Source of the DNA: VAZQ01 sp963756715 | Lineage (GTDB): Bacteria > Pseudomonadota > Alphaproteobacteria > Rhizobiales > Xanthobacteraceae | Direction: 5' to 3' | DNA: 64,000 bases | NCBI GenBank assembly: GCA_963756715.1 | Contig: CAVWOV010000044.1 | Span: 27,111-91,110, forward strand | Shown here: positions 18,063 to 25,884 of the stretch, piece after piece | How the letters are laid out: every line of letters begins with the position of its first letter | Position numbering within the stretch: the first letter of the stretch is position 1 | Position numbers and translations under genes: made by a program | Notes under the pieces: generated by a model | Seen by the model: the letters and a program-made list of their open reading frames with translations, nothing else | Databases searched by the model: none | Told to the model about the DNA's origin: nothing

Positions 18063-18144
18063 CCCTGATACCTCCTGTCACTTGGCACGATGACGCCAAT
18101 TGTGCTCTGTCACGGCGTCTTTCATCACAAGGACGGGACCTCCC

Positions 18145-19959
18145 ATGTCGCCGCTTGGCCTGCCGACCGTCATGCTGCCGGCGCCGGACACGGTCGATCT
18201 CGTGACGACGTATGACGTAGTGATCGTCGGCTCAGGCGCGGCCGGTGGCATGGCGGCGCACGCACTCACCGGCCACGGTTTGAACGTGCTGATGCTGGAG
18301 GCTGGACAGCAGGTCGATTTCGAGGAAGAGGTCCGCTCGATGGAGTGGCCCTATCACCATCCGCGCCGCGGCAAGCTCGCGCCCGACACCTACGTCCTCG
18401 ACGAAAGCGACTACAGGCGGCTCAAGCCGCCCTATGCGCAGAGCCTGGGCCGCTACACCAACGTCATGAGCTGGCAGCAGCTTGGCGAGGGACCGGACTA
18501 CACCAAGAAGTTCTTCGTCAACGAGAAGGAGCATCCCTACACGGGCACCAATTTTTCCTGGGTGCGCTCGCGCGCGCTCGGCGGCAAGACCAACGTGTGG
18601 GGACGCCTGGCGCTGCGGCTTTCCGACTATGACTTCAAGGCGGCGAGCCGCGACGGTTATGGCGACGACTGGCCGATCGGCTACGACGATGTCGCGCCTT
18701 ATTACGATCGCGTCGATCGCTACCTCGGTATCTCGGGCGTCACCGAAAATCTTCCCTGGTTGCCGGATTCGATCTACCAGCGTCCGATCAGGCTCAACCC
18801 GGCCGAGGTGCACATGCGCGGCGTGCTGGCCGACAAGAAGGGCTGGGTGGTGACCCCGTTCCGCCTCGGGGTCACGACCGAAGGGCTCGCGCACAACAAG
18901 TACCGCTCGCGCTGCTTCGGCCGCGGCGCCTGCTACCGCCGGGTCGGCGGCTGCGACATTCACGCCGCGTTCGATTCGCCGACCGGGCTGATCTATCCGG
19001 CCTGGGACACCGGGCGGCTGGCGGTGCGCACCAACGCCACCGTGCACCAGGTGCTCATGGACCCCAACACCGGCAAAGCCAGGGGCGTCGCCTTCTTCGA
19101 TACCGCAACCCGGAAATCCTACGAGGCCAAGGCCAAGGTCGTGGTGCTGGCCGCCTCAACGCTCGAGTCGACGCGGCTGCTGATGCTGTCGAAGTCGCGC
19201 CAGCATCCCAACGGACTGGCAAATTCGTCCGGCCATCTCGGGCACAATCTCTGCGAGCACGTGCTCGGGCCGCGCGTCCACGGCATCTTCAAGGACCGGG
19301 TTGGCGCTGCGCGGCACAACGACGACGGCAGGCCGGGCGGCTTCTACGTCCCGCGTTTCCGCAACCTCGACGCCAAGTCAAAAGGCAAGGACTTCATCCG
19401 CGGCTACGGCCTCGAGGGTTCGAGCGGACAGGAGATGTTTCCCGAGGATGCGATGAAACTCCCGGGCTACGGGCAGGCGTACAAGAAGAAGGTGCGCGAT
19501 CACGCCGGCGCATTTCTCTACATGTACGGACTCGGCGAGGTGCTGCCGCGCTATGAGAACAAGGTCGATCTCGACCCCAAGGTGAAGGATGCGTTCGGCA
19601 TCCCGGTGCTGCGCTTCTCCTACAAGTACAGCGACAACGAGAAGAAGATGTGCGCCGACATGGCGACCAGCATGGAGGAGGCATTCGCAGCATCGGGCTT
19701 CGAGATCACGCGGGTCGACCGCGAGCCGCTGACCGAGGGCTCGTCGGTTCACGAACTCGGTACGGCGCGGATGGGAAACGACCCGAAGACCTCCGTGCTC
19801 AATTCCTTCCAGCAGACCCACGACGTGAAGAACCTGTTCGTAGTCGACGGCGCGGGCTTCGTGTCGGCCGCTTGCCAGAATCCGACCTGGACCATCATGG
19901 CGCTGTGCTGGCGCAGTTGCGATTACCTCGCCGGCGAACTCAAGCGGGGCGATCTGTAA
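18145..19959 (+). CDS. GMC-family FAD dehydrogenase, large subunit (gluconate 2-dehydrogenase / choline dehydrogenase-like)
   Basis: 604 residues from the ATG at 18145. FAD-binding VVIVGSGAAGGMAAHAL is at about 30-46; SRALGGKTNVWGR near 150 is the usual second GMC motif; and EGSSVHELGTARMG followed by VVDGAGFVSAACQNPTWTI gives the C-terminal catalytic region, with the active His in NPTWT-type context replaced as in membrane-linked sugar dehydrogenases. Together with the small subunit encoded next it should oxidise a sugar or alcohol and pass electrons to a cytochrome. No multiheme cytochrome subunit gene is adjacent. Confidence 0.87.
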   Translation: MSPLGLPTVMLPAPDTVDLVTTYDVVIVGSGAAGGMAAHALTGHGLNVLMLEAGQQVDFEEEVRSMEWPYHHPRRGKLAPDTYVLDESDYRRLKPPYAQSLGRYTNVMSWQQLGEGPDYTKKFFVNEKEHPYTGTNFSWVRSRALGGKTNVWGRLALRLSDYDFKAASRDGYGDDWPIGYDDVAPYYDRVDRYLGISGVTENLPWLPDSIYQRPIRLNPAEVHMRGVLADKKGWVVTPFRLGVTTEGLAHNKYRSRCFGRGACYRRVGGCDIHAAFDSPTGLIYPAWDTGRLAVRTNATVHQVLMDPNTGKARGVAFFDTATRKSYEAKAKVVVLAASTLESTRLLMLSKSRQHPNGLANSSGHLGHNLCEHVLGPRVHGIFKDRVGAARHNDDGRPGGFYVPRFRNLDAKSKGKDFIRGYGLEGSSGQEMFPEDAMKLPGYGQAYKKKVRDHAGAFLYMYGLGEVLPRYENKVDLDPKVKDAFGIPVLRFSYKYSDNEKKMCADMATSMEEAFAASGFEITRVDREPLTEGSSVHELGTARMGNDPKTSVLNSFQQTHDVKNLFVVDGAGFVSAACQNPTWTIMALCWRSCDYLAGELKRGDL

Positions 19960-19975
19960 TGCGGGACGCAACGAT

Positions 19976-20548
19976 ATGAGCGGCGACGCGATCACGCGGC
20001 GGCAGGCTATCCTGGCGGCGAGCGCCGCCGCGGCGGCTGCCGCGTTGCCTGACGCGGCGCTGGCGCAAGCCAAGAAGCTAACGAGTCCGGCCGCGCTGCC
20101 AGCCGGCAAGTTTCTCAATGCGCGCGAGCTTGCGATCCTCGATGAAGTCGCCGAATTGATCATTCCTGCCGACGACAAATCCGGTGGCGCCCGCGCGGCC
20201 AAATGCGCCGCCTACATCGATGCCCGACTTGCCGAGAGCATCGATCCGCTCTGGCGGCAGAGCTGGAAGGACGACCTTGCGGAGATCGACGAGATCGCTG
20301 CGCAGATGTTTGGCCGATCGATTCTCGAAGCATCGCCGGCCGAGCGCGCGAAGCTGATGGATCGGATCTCGAAGAACGAAGGAAAGCCGGTCGAGAACGT
20401 CGAGAGTTCCTTCGGCACCATCAAATGGTGGGTCGCGGAGGCGTACTACACGTCGCAAATCGGCATCCAGGATGAGTTGAAGTACCAGGGCAACAGCTAC
20501 ATCGACGACTTCATCGGCACCGATGTGTCGCACAAGGATCAGCTCTAG
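19976..20548 (+). CDS. Gluconate 2-dehydrogenase subunit 3 family protein (small subunit of the GMC dehydrogenase)
   Basis: 190 residues. A Tat-like leader (TRRQAILAASAAAAAAALPDA) precedes the subunit-3 domain with ELAILDEVAELIIPADDKSGG and, near the end, WWVAEAYYTSQIGIQDELKYQG. In this enzyme class the small subunit carries the export signal and escorts the folded flavoprotein to the periplasm. It starts 17 bases after the large-subunit stop, so the pair is an operon. Confidence 0.87.
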   Translation: MSGDAITRRQAILAASAAAAAAALPDAALAQAKKLTSPAALPAGKFLNARELAILDEVAELIIPADDKSGGARAAKCAAYIDARLAESIDPLWRQSWKDDLAEIDEIAAQMFGRSILEASPAERAKLMDRISKNEGKPVENVESSFGTIKWWVAEAYYTSQIGIQDELKYQGNSYIDDFIGTDVSHKDQL

Positions 20549-20602
20549 TCCGGAGCAAGCACGAGCCGCTTGAACGCGTGGCCTCGCCAGCAGGAGATGC
20601 GC

Positions 20603-21487
20603 ATGAGCCAAAGCGAGATCGACGCGGTTCGTGCGCTGCTAAGCGCAAAGCCGCGGCCGGTTGGATGGGCGGAGCGGCGTGCGCGGCTCGATGAGGTCGG
20701 CTCGGTCTGGCCAGTAGCCGGCGACGTCACGCTCGAAGCCGTCGACCTCGACGGCGTGTCGGGCGAGTTCTCAATCGTCCCTGGCAGCGACGCGTCGCGC
20801 GTCCTGATGTTCTTTCACGGCGGCGGCTATTGCTCCGGCTCGATCCTGAGCCACCGTCGGTTGGTAACCGAAGCCGGCCGGGCCGCCGGCATGCGGACGC
20901 TTGCGGTGGGATACCGACTGGCCCCCGAGCATCCCTTCCCGGCGGCCCTCGACGATGCGCTCGGCGCGTGGCGCTATCTCAGAGCGAACGGAATCAACGC
21001 CGCGCACGTCGCCGTCGGCGGCGACAGCGCGGGCGGCGGGCTGACGCTGGCGCTCATCGCTTCGCTGCGCGACGCCGGACAGGAATTACCCGGTTGCGCC
21101 TGGCTGCTGTCGCCCTGGACCGACCTGACCATGTCAGGCGACACGCTGGCGACCAAGGAAGCGGTCGATCCGATTATTCACAAGCCCTATCTCGGCGAGC
21201 TTGCTGACGCGTATCTCCCCACCGGAATGGCCCGCAATGACCCGCGAGTCTCGGCGCTCTACGCCAACCTGCGGGGGCTGCCGCCGGTGCTCATCCAGGT
21301 GGGATCGTCCGAAACACTGCTGGCGGATTCGACTCGCTTTGCCGCCGCGGCCGGCGCCGCCGAAGTGCCGGTGACGTTGGAGATCTGGCCGCACATGATC
21401 CATGCCTGGCCGATGTGGAATGCGCATCTGAAGCCCGGACGCCGCGCGCTCGCCAGCGCCGGCGCGTTCATCCGCCGTCATCTTTGA
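20603..21487 (+). CDS. HSL-family alpha/beta hydrolase (esterase)
   Basis: 294 residues from the ATG at 20603 (AGGAG seven bases upstream). It has the hormone-sensitive-lipase signature MFFHGGGYCSGS (oxyanion hole) and the nucleophile elbow AVGGDSAGGGLTLAL (about residue 144); the acid and base lie in LIQVGSSETLLADS and MIHAWPMW. Such enzymes hydrolyse short acyl esters or lactones. It is 55 bases after the dehydrogenase small subunit on the same strand. A lactonase-like role following sugar oxidation is possible but unsupported. Confidence 0.87.
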   Translation: MSQSEIDAVRALLSAKPRPVGWAERRARLDEVGSVWPVAGDVTLEAVDLDGVSGEFSIVPGSDASRVLMFFHGGGYCSGSILSHRRLVTEAGRAAGMRTLAVGYRLAPEHPFPAALDDALGAWRYLRANGINAAHVAVGGDSAGGGLTLALIASLRDAGQELPGCAWLLSPWTDLTMSGDTLATKEAVDPIIHKPYLGELADAYLPTGMARNDPRVSALYANLRGLPPVLIQVGSSETLLADSTRFAAAAGAAEVPVTLEIWPHMIHAWPMWNAHLKPGRRALASAGAFIRRHL

Positions 21488-21629
21488 GACATCGCGCTTG
21501 CACGCCGGATGGGGCGCCACCCGCGGCGGCACGCGGGATGGCTGCGCCGCGGCATGGCATCCACGCCGGGTCGGCGCTGGTCAGCCGGGCATTTCTTGGC
21601 TAGATCATCGCCAGCACTCGGGAGGCGAT

Positions 21630-22031
21630 ATGAGCGACGAACGCGTTCAACGCGGCAAAAAAATCCGCGAGCAGGTTCTGGGCGCGGCGCATGCCGCCCG
21701 CGGCGCCAAGAACCGCACCGACTTCAACGCGGACTTCCAGGACTTCCTGATGGAATATGCCTGGGGTTCGATATGGGCTCGGCCCGGCCTTGATTTCAAA
21801 ACCCGCAGCATGATCACCATCGCGACGCTAGTCGGCATGGGCAAACTCGACGAACTGAAGCTGCACTTTCGGGCCACCCGAAACACCGGCGTCTCGCGCG
21901 ACGAGGTCAAGGAAATCCTGATGCATTCGGCGATCTATGCGGGCGTTCCGGCGGCTTTCGGCGCCTTCCAGGTGGCGGCGCAGATTTTCGACGAAATGGA
22001 CAAGGAAACCACATCCCCTGCGAAAACCTGA
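21630..22031 (+). CDS. Carboxymuconolactone decarboxylase (CMD) family protein
   Basis: 133 residues, ATG at 21630 with GGAGG seven bases upstream. The CMD fold is recognisable from FQDFLMEYAWGSIWARPGLD and the helix KTRSMITIATLVGMGKLDEL, followed by HFRATRNTGVSRDEVKEILM and HSAIYAGVPAAFGAF. It resembles PcaC (4-carboxymuconolactone decarboxylase); the family also includes AhpD-like peroxidases, but no CxxC is present here, which favours a decarboxylase or hydrolase-like role. Confidence 0.85.
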   Translation: MSDERVQRGKKIREQVLGAAHAARGAKNRTDFNADFQDFLMEYAWGSIWARPGLDFKTRSMITIATLVGMGKLDELKLHFRATRNTGVSRDEVKEILMHSAIYAGVPAAFGAFQVAAQIFDEMDKETTSPAKT

Positions 22032-22109
22032 GCGTGGCGTGGTTGCGCGCCGGACGTTCGAATTGTGCGCGCCACGGTAGCCGCTCCTCCAAGCCGGACC
22101 ACGATCCCG

Positions 22110-22397
22110 ATGACCGCGTACATGATTGCCGAGATCGATGTGAGCGACCCGGGCGCCTACGAACGCTACAAGACCCTGGCGGCCGAAACCTTCGCCCAGT
22201 ACGGCGGCCGCTATGTCGCACGCGGCGGCCGTGCCATCTCGCTGGAAGGTGATGCTCCCAGGCGCATCGTCGTGGTCGAGTTCGACAGCGTCGAAGCGGC
22301 CAAGCGCTGGCACCGGTCGGCGGAATATCAGGCGGCGCTGCAACTGCGCGAGGCCGCATCGACCGGCCGGCTGTATGTGGTCGAAGGGCTTGGATGA
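22110..22397 (+). CDS. DUF1330 (ferredoxin-like dimeric alpha-beta) protein
   Basis: 95 residues with the DUF1330 pattern: TAYMIAEIDVSDPGAYERY at the start, the glycine-rich YGGRYVARGG and VVVEFDSVEAAKRW, ending near the AEYQAALQLR helix. It belongs to the dimeric alpha/beta barrel superfamily that includes small monooxygenases and isomerases; no reaction is established. It lies 25 bases before the F420 oxidoreductase gene and is likely co-transcribed with it. Confidence 0.85.
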   Translation: MTAYMIAEIDVSDPGAYERYKTLAAETFAQYGGRYVARGGRAISLEGDAPRRIVVVEFDSVEAAKRWHRSAEYQAALQLREAASTGRLYVVEGLG

Positions 22398-22422
22398 TGA
22401 CTCCGGGCCAGAAAGACACCCT

Positions 22423-23466
22423 ATGAAGCTTTCGATCGCTTCCCTCGGCGCAGAACCGGGTCCGCGCTTTCTTGAACAGGTTAAGCTCGCCGAATTGCTC
22501 GGCTTTCATGCCTTCTTCCACAACGACAAGAAGTGGGCGCGCGAGGTGTTCTCGCGACTAGGCGCCGCGACCCAGTGCACGACCAAACTCGGGCTCGGCA
22601 CCAGCGTGGTTGATCCCTATACGCGCCATGCGGCGCTGTTGGCGCAGGCGACTGCAACGCTCGCCGAAATGGCGCCGGGGCGCTTCCGCGTGATCATGGG
22701 ATCGGGCAGTCATTTCGAGACGCTGCCCGGCTATAGCAGTCCCAAGCCGGTCGCCGGGCTGCGTGAGGCCGCGGACCTGATGCAGCGGCTGTGGCGCGGC
22801 GAGAAGGTCACGCTCGACGGCGAGGTGGTGCGGTTCAAGGACGGCGCGCTCGACTGGAAGCCGGCCGTCATCCCACCGCTCTATATTGCAAGCCGGGGGC
22901 CGCAGATCCTCAAGCTCGCCGGGCAGGTCGCCGACGGCGTTTTGATCGGCAGTTTTGCGACGCCGACCGGAATCGCCTATGCGAAAGAGCACATCCTACC
23001 GGGCCTCGAGGCCGCCAAGCGCGAGTTGAAGGACATCCGGCTGTGCTCCTGGCTCTATGTTTCGGTGCTCGACCACGAGGACGATCCGATTCCGGAAGGC
23101 GTGCGCCGGGGCGTGAGCTTCGCGTTCTGGAGCAGCCGCAAGGTACTCGGCGAGATGGCCGACAAGCTCGCGCCTGACGTGACCAAGGAATTCCGCGCCT
23201 TCGTGCGAGAAGCGCCGCATGAGTGGTCGCCGCCGATCATGGATGAGTTGCGCCGCCTGATCCCGCGCGGGATCATCGACAGCTTGGCGCTGGTCGGTAC
23301 CGCGCCGCAGATCGTCGCGCGGCTCAAGGCGCTGGCGAGCGCAGGCATTCAGGAGGTGGTGATCTGGCCCTTCCCCCTGCAGGGGCAGGACACCGAGGAT
23401 TTCATGTTCAAGCTCGCGAAGGACGTACTGCCGCATTTTTCCGAGCGGCCGACGCGAGCGGCTTGA
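22423..23466 (+). CDS. LLM-class (luciferase-like) F420-dependent oxidoreductase
   Basis: 347 residues from the ATG at 22423 (MKLSIASLGAEPGPRFLEQV). It is a TIM-barrel luciferase-like protein related to Mer/F420-dependent glucose-6-phosphate dehydrogenase: TKLGLGTSVVDPYTRHAALL and PGRFRVIMGSGSHFE are the usual cofactor-binding strands, and PPLYIASRGPQILKLAGQVA the later glycine-rich motif. The family uses F420 or FMN; direct placement just ahead of cofE-cofD-cofC-cofGH favours F420. Substrate unknown. Confidence 0.85.
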   Translation: MKLSIASLGAEPGPRFLEQVKLAELLGFHAFFHNDKKWAREVFSRLGAATQCTTKLGLGTSVVDPYTRHAALLAQATATLAEMAPGRFRVIMGSGSHFETLPGYSSPKPVAGLREAADLMQRLWRGEKVTLDGEVVRFKDGALDWKPAVIPPLYIASRGPQILKLAGQVADGVLIGSFATPTGIAYAKEHILPGLEAAKRELKDIRLCSWLYVSVLDHEDDPIPEGVRRGVSFAFWSSRKVLGEMADKLAPDVTKEFRAFVREAPHEWSPPIMDELRRLIPRGIIDSLALVGTAPQIVARLKALASAGIQEVVIWPFPLQGQDTEDFMFKLAKDVLPHFSERPTRAA

Positions 23467-23482
23467 GCAGCCGAATGCCGCC

Positions 23483-24244
23483 ATGCCGGTGACCCTGACA
23501 CCAATCCCGAATATTCCGATGCTGCGTCCAGGCGACGACCTCGCATCGGCATTGATTTCGGCATGCTCGGCGAGCACGCTCGTGCCGATGGATGGCGACA
23601 TTCTGGTGGTGGCGCAGAAGATCGTGTCGAAATGCGAGGGACGCTATGTCGACCTCGCGACGGTGCAGCCATCGGAAAATGCGCAACGGCTGGCCGCAGA
23701 GGTCGACAAAGACCCTCGCCTGGTCGAAGTCATCCTACGCGAATCGCGCTCGGTTGTGCGTCACCGGCCGGGCGTACTGATTGTCGAGCATCGGCTGGGA
23801 TTCATCATGGCGAATGCCGGCGTCGATCGCTCCAACATCGATCCGTCGGCCGGCTCGGAGCCCGTGCTGCTGCTGCCGGAAAGCCCCGACGCGTCAGCCG
23901 AAACGTTGCGCACGCGCCTCACCGCGCATTTCCGCCAGTCGCTCGCCGTCATTATCAGCGATAGCTGGGGCCGTGCCTGGCGGCGCGGCACGGTCGGCGT
24001 GGCGCTCGGCGCCGCCGGCTTGCCGGCGCTGATGGACATGCGCGGGCACCCCGATCTTTACGGCCGCGAATTGCGCGTGACGCAAACCGGCTTTGCCGAC
24101 GAGATTGCCGCCGCGGCGTCACTGCTCATGGGCGAAGCGGACGAAGCGCAGCCAGCGATCTGGGTACGCGGGCTCACCTGGTCCGGCGGTGAAACTTCGG
24201 CCGCCAGCCTGATCCGTTCCGCCGCCGAGGACCTGTTCCGTTGA
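23483..24244 (+). CDS. cofE: F420-0:gamma-glutamyl ligase
   Basis: 253 residues. CofE adds L-glutamates to F420-0 using GTP. Family motifs visible are DILVVAQKIVSKCEGR (about 37-52), VVRHRPGVLIVEHRLGFIMA, GVDRSNI with the following metal site, and ISDSWGRAWRRGTVGVALG (about 160-178), which carries the nucleotide/metal-binding residues. The length matches the stand-alone archaeal-type enzyme rather than the FbiB fusion of actinobacteria. Its stop overlaps the cofD start (GTTGA region at 24241-24244). Confidence 0.92.
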   Translation: MPVTLTPIPNIPMLRPGDDLASALISACSASTLVPMDGDILVVAQKIVSKCEGRYVDLATVQPSENAQRLAAEVDKDPRLVEVILRESRSVVRHRPGVLIVEHRLGFIMANAGVDRSNIDPSAGSEPVLLLPESPDASAETLRTRLTAHFRQSLAVIISDSWGRAWRRGTVGVALGAAGLPALMDMRGHPDLYGRELRVTQTGFADEIAAAASLLMGEADEAQPAIWVRGLTWSGGETSAASLIRSAAEDLFR

Positions 24245-25204
24245 ACGATGCCGCAAGGCCCCGCGTGGTCGCACTCTCCGGCGGCGTTGGTGGCGCCAAG
24301 CTTGCGCTTGGGCTCAGCCGCGTCCTGCCGCCCGGCGACCTGGTGGTGGTCGCCAACACCGCGGACGATTTCGAACACCTTGGGCTGTCGATCTCGCCCG
24401 ACGTCGACACCCTGATGTACGTATTGGCCGGCCTCGACGATACGGCGCGCGGCTGGGGCCGACGCGACGAGACCTGGACGTTCATGTCGTCGCTTGTCGC
24501 ACTCGGCGGCGAGACCTGGTTTCAACTTGGCGATGGCGACCTCGCCACGCACATCGAACGTACGCGGCGGCTCGCCGCGGGTGAGACCCTGTCGGCGATC
24601 ACCGACGATTTCTGCCGCCGCCTGAACATCGCAACCCGCATTCTGCCGATGAGCGACGACAAGGTGCGCACCCGGCTGCGTACCACCGAGGGCTGGCTCG
24701 ACTTCCAGGATTACTTCGTGCGGCGGCGCTGCGAGCCAGTCGATTTCCGAATTGGCGTATGACGGAGCGCAGGCCTCCCGCGCCAATCCGGACGTGCTCG
24801 CCGCACTGCGCGACGCCCGATTGCGCGCGGTCGTAATCTGCCCCTCCAATCCATTCGTCAGCATCGAGCCGATCCTGGCCATTCCCGGAATGCGCGAAGC
24901 TATCGCGACCTGCGCGGCCCCGGTGGTTGCAGTTTCGCCGATTATCGGCGGGCGCGCCGTCAAAGGCCCAACCGCGAAACTGATGTCGGAGCTTGGGATG
25001 CCGGCAACCGCAACCGCGGTAGCACGCCGCTATGCCGATCTCATCGATGGCTATGTGGTCGACCACGCAGACGCGGCATGCTGCCCTGAGCTTGGCATTC
25101 ATGCGACGATAGCGCATACGCTGATGCTGACGCTTGAGGATCGTGACATGTTGGCCCGCGATGTACTCGCCACCGCCGACCGGCTGTCGGAGGCGCGGGG
25201 ATGA
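24241..25204 (+). pseudogene. cofD: 2-phospho-L-lactate transferase CofD, split by an apparent +1 frameshift
   Basis: Skipping one base gives about 320 residues, the family length. The first frame (24241-24762) starts at a TTG overlapping cofE and has VVALSGGVGGAKLALGLSRV (GDP/Fo-binding) and VVVANTADDFEHLGLSISPD. The next frame (to 25204) has VVICPSNPFVSIEPILA and VSPIIGGRAVKGPTAKLM. The switch is near 24751. CofD joins the phospho-lactyl (or related) GDP/GTP-activated group to Fo to make F420-0 or dehydro-F420-0. Both halves are intact and every neighbour is intact, so a sequence error is at least as likely as a dead gene. Confidence 0.88.
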
Positions 25205-25884
25205 GTGGCAGGTTTTGCGCTGTGGTGCCCTTCAAGGGAACCGCACAGGCGAAGCAGCGCCTCGCGCCTGCACTGTCGTCCGCGCAGCGGCAAGAGCTCG
25301 CATTCGCGATGCTGCAGGACGTGCTGCAGACCCTGGCGGCGGTTCCGGAACTCGCCGGCATCGTGCTGGTCAGCGTCGACCCTGCGGCGGCAGCGCTGGC
25401 GGCAAAATTTGGCGCGCTGGTCTCGCTCGCGCAGGCATGCGACGGCCATACCGCGGCCGTGGTGGGAGCCGCACATCGGCTGGCCGGCGAACGCCTCGGC
25501 CTGCTGACCGTGCCGGGCGACATCCCGCTGGTCGAACCGCACGACATTCGCGAGCTTCTGGCCGCGCAGCGAGCGGCGCCAGCCTTCACGATCGTGCCGG
25601 CGCGCGATCAGATGGGCTCCAATGCGATCCTGTGCTCGCCAGCCGATGCGGTGCCGCTGCGCTTTGGCGACAACAGTTTCTTTCCGCATCTTGCGGCAGC
25701 CCAGGCACGCGGCATCGAGCCGCAAGTCATCCACTTGCCGCGCGTCGCGCTCGACATCGACACGCCGGACGATCTGTCGCTGTTGCTGGCGGCGCCGTCG
25801 CGCACGCACGCGCGGGCGTTGCTCGACCGCTGGGGAATTCGTGCGGATCGTCTTGCAGCCGAATCCGAAAAGGCCGCTGTATGA
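25201..25884 (+). CDS. cofC: 2-phospho-L-lactate guanylyltransferase (CofC)
   Basis: 227 residues. The nucleotidyltransferase start is AVVPFKGTAQAKQRLAPAL, and VPGDIPLVEPHDIRELL carries the metal-binding Asp; DQMGSNAIL and DTPDDLSLLL complete the pattern. CofC makes the guanylylated three-carbon donor used by CofD; enzymes differ in taking 2-phospholactate, phosphoenolpyruvate or 3-phosphoglycerate, which I cannot decide from sequence. It overlaps cofD by four bases and cofGH by four (ATGA). Confidence 0.9.
   Translation: MSGRFCAVVPFKGTAQAKQRLAPALSSAQRQELAFAMLQDVLQTLAAVPELAGIVLVSVDPAAAALAAKFGALVSLAQACDGHTAAVVGAAHRLAGERLGLLTVPGDIPLVEPHDIRELLAAQRAAPAFTIVPARDQMGSNAILCSPADAVPLRFGDNSFFPHLAAAQARGIEPQVIHLPRVALDIDTPDDLSLLLAAPSRTHARALLDRWGIRADRLAAESEKAAV

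Noticed and set aside
25134..25880. N-terminal extension of the Fo synthase frame over cofC
   Set aside because: The extra 249 residues are cofC read in the wrong frame; the ATG at 25881 overlaps the cofC stop and begins a normal CofG domain.
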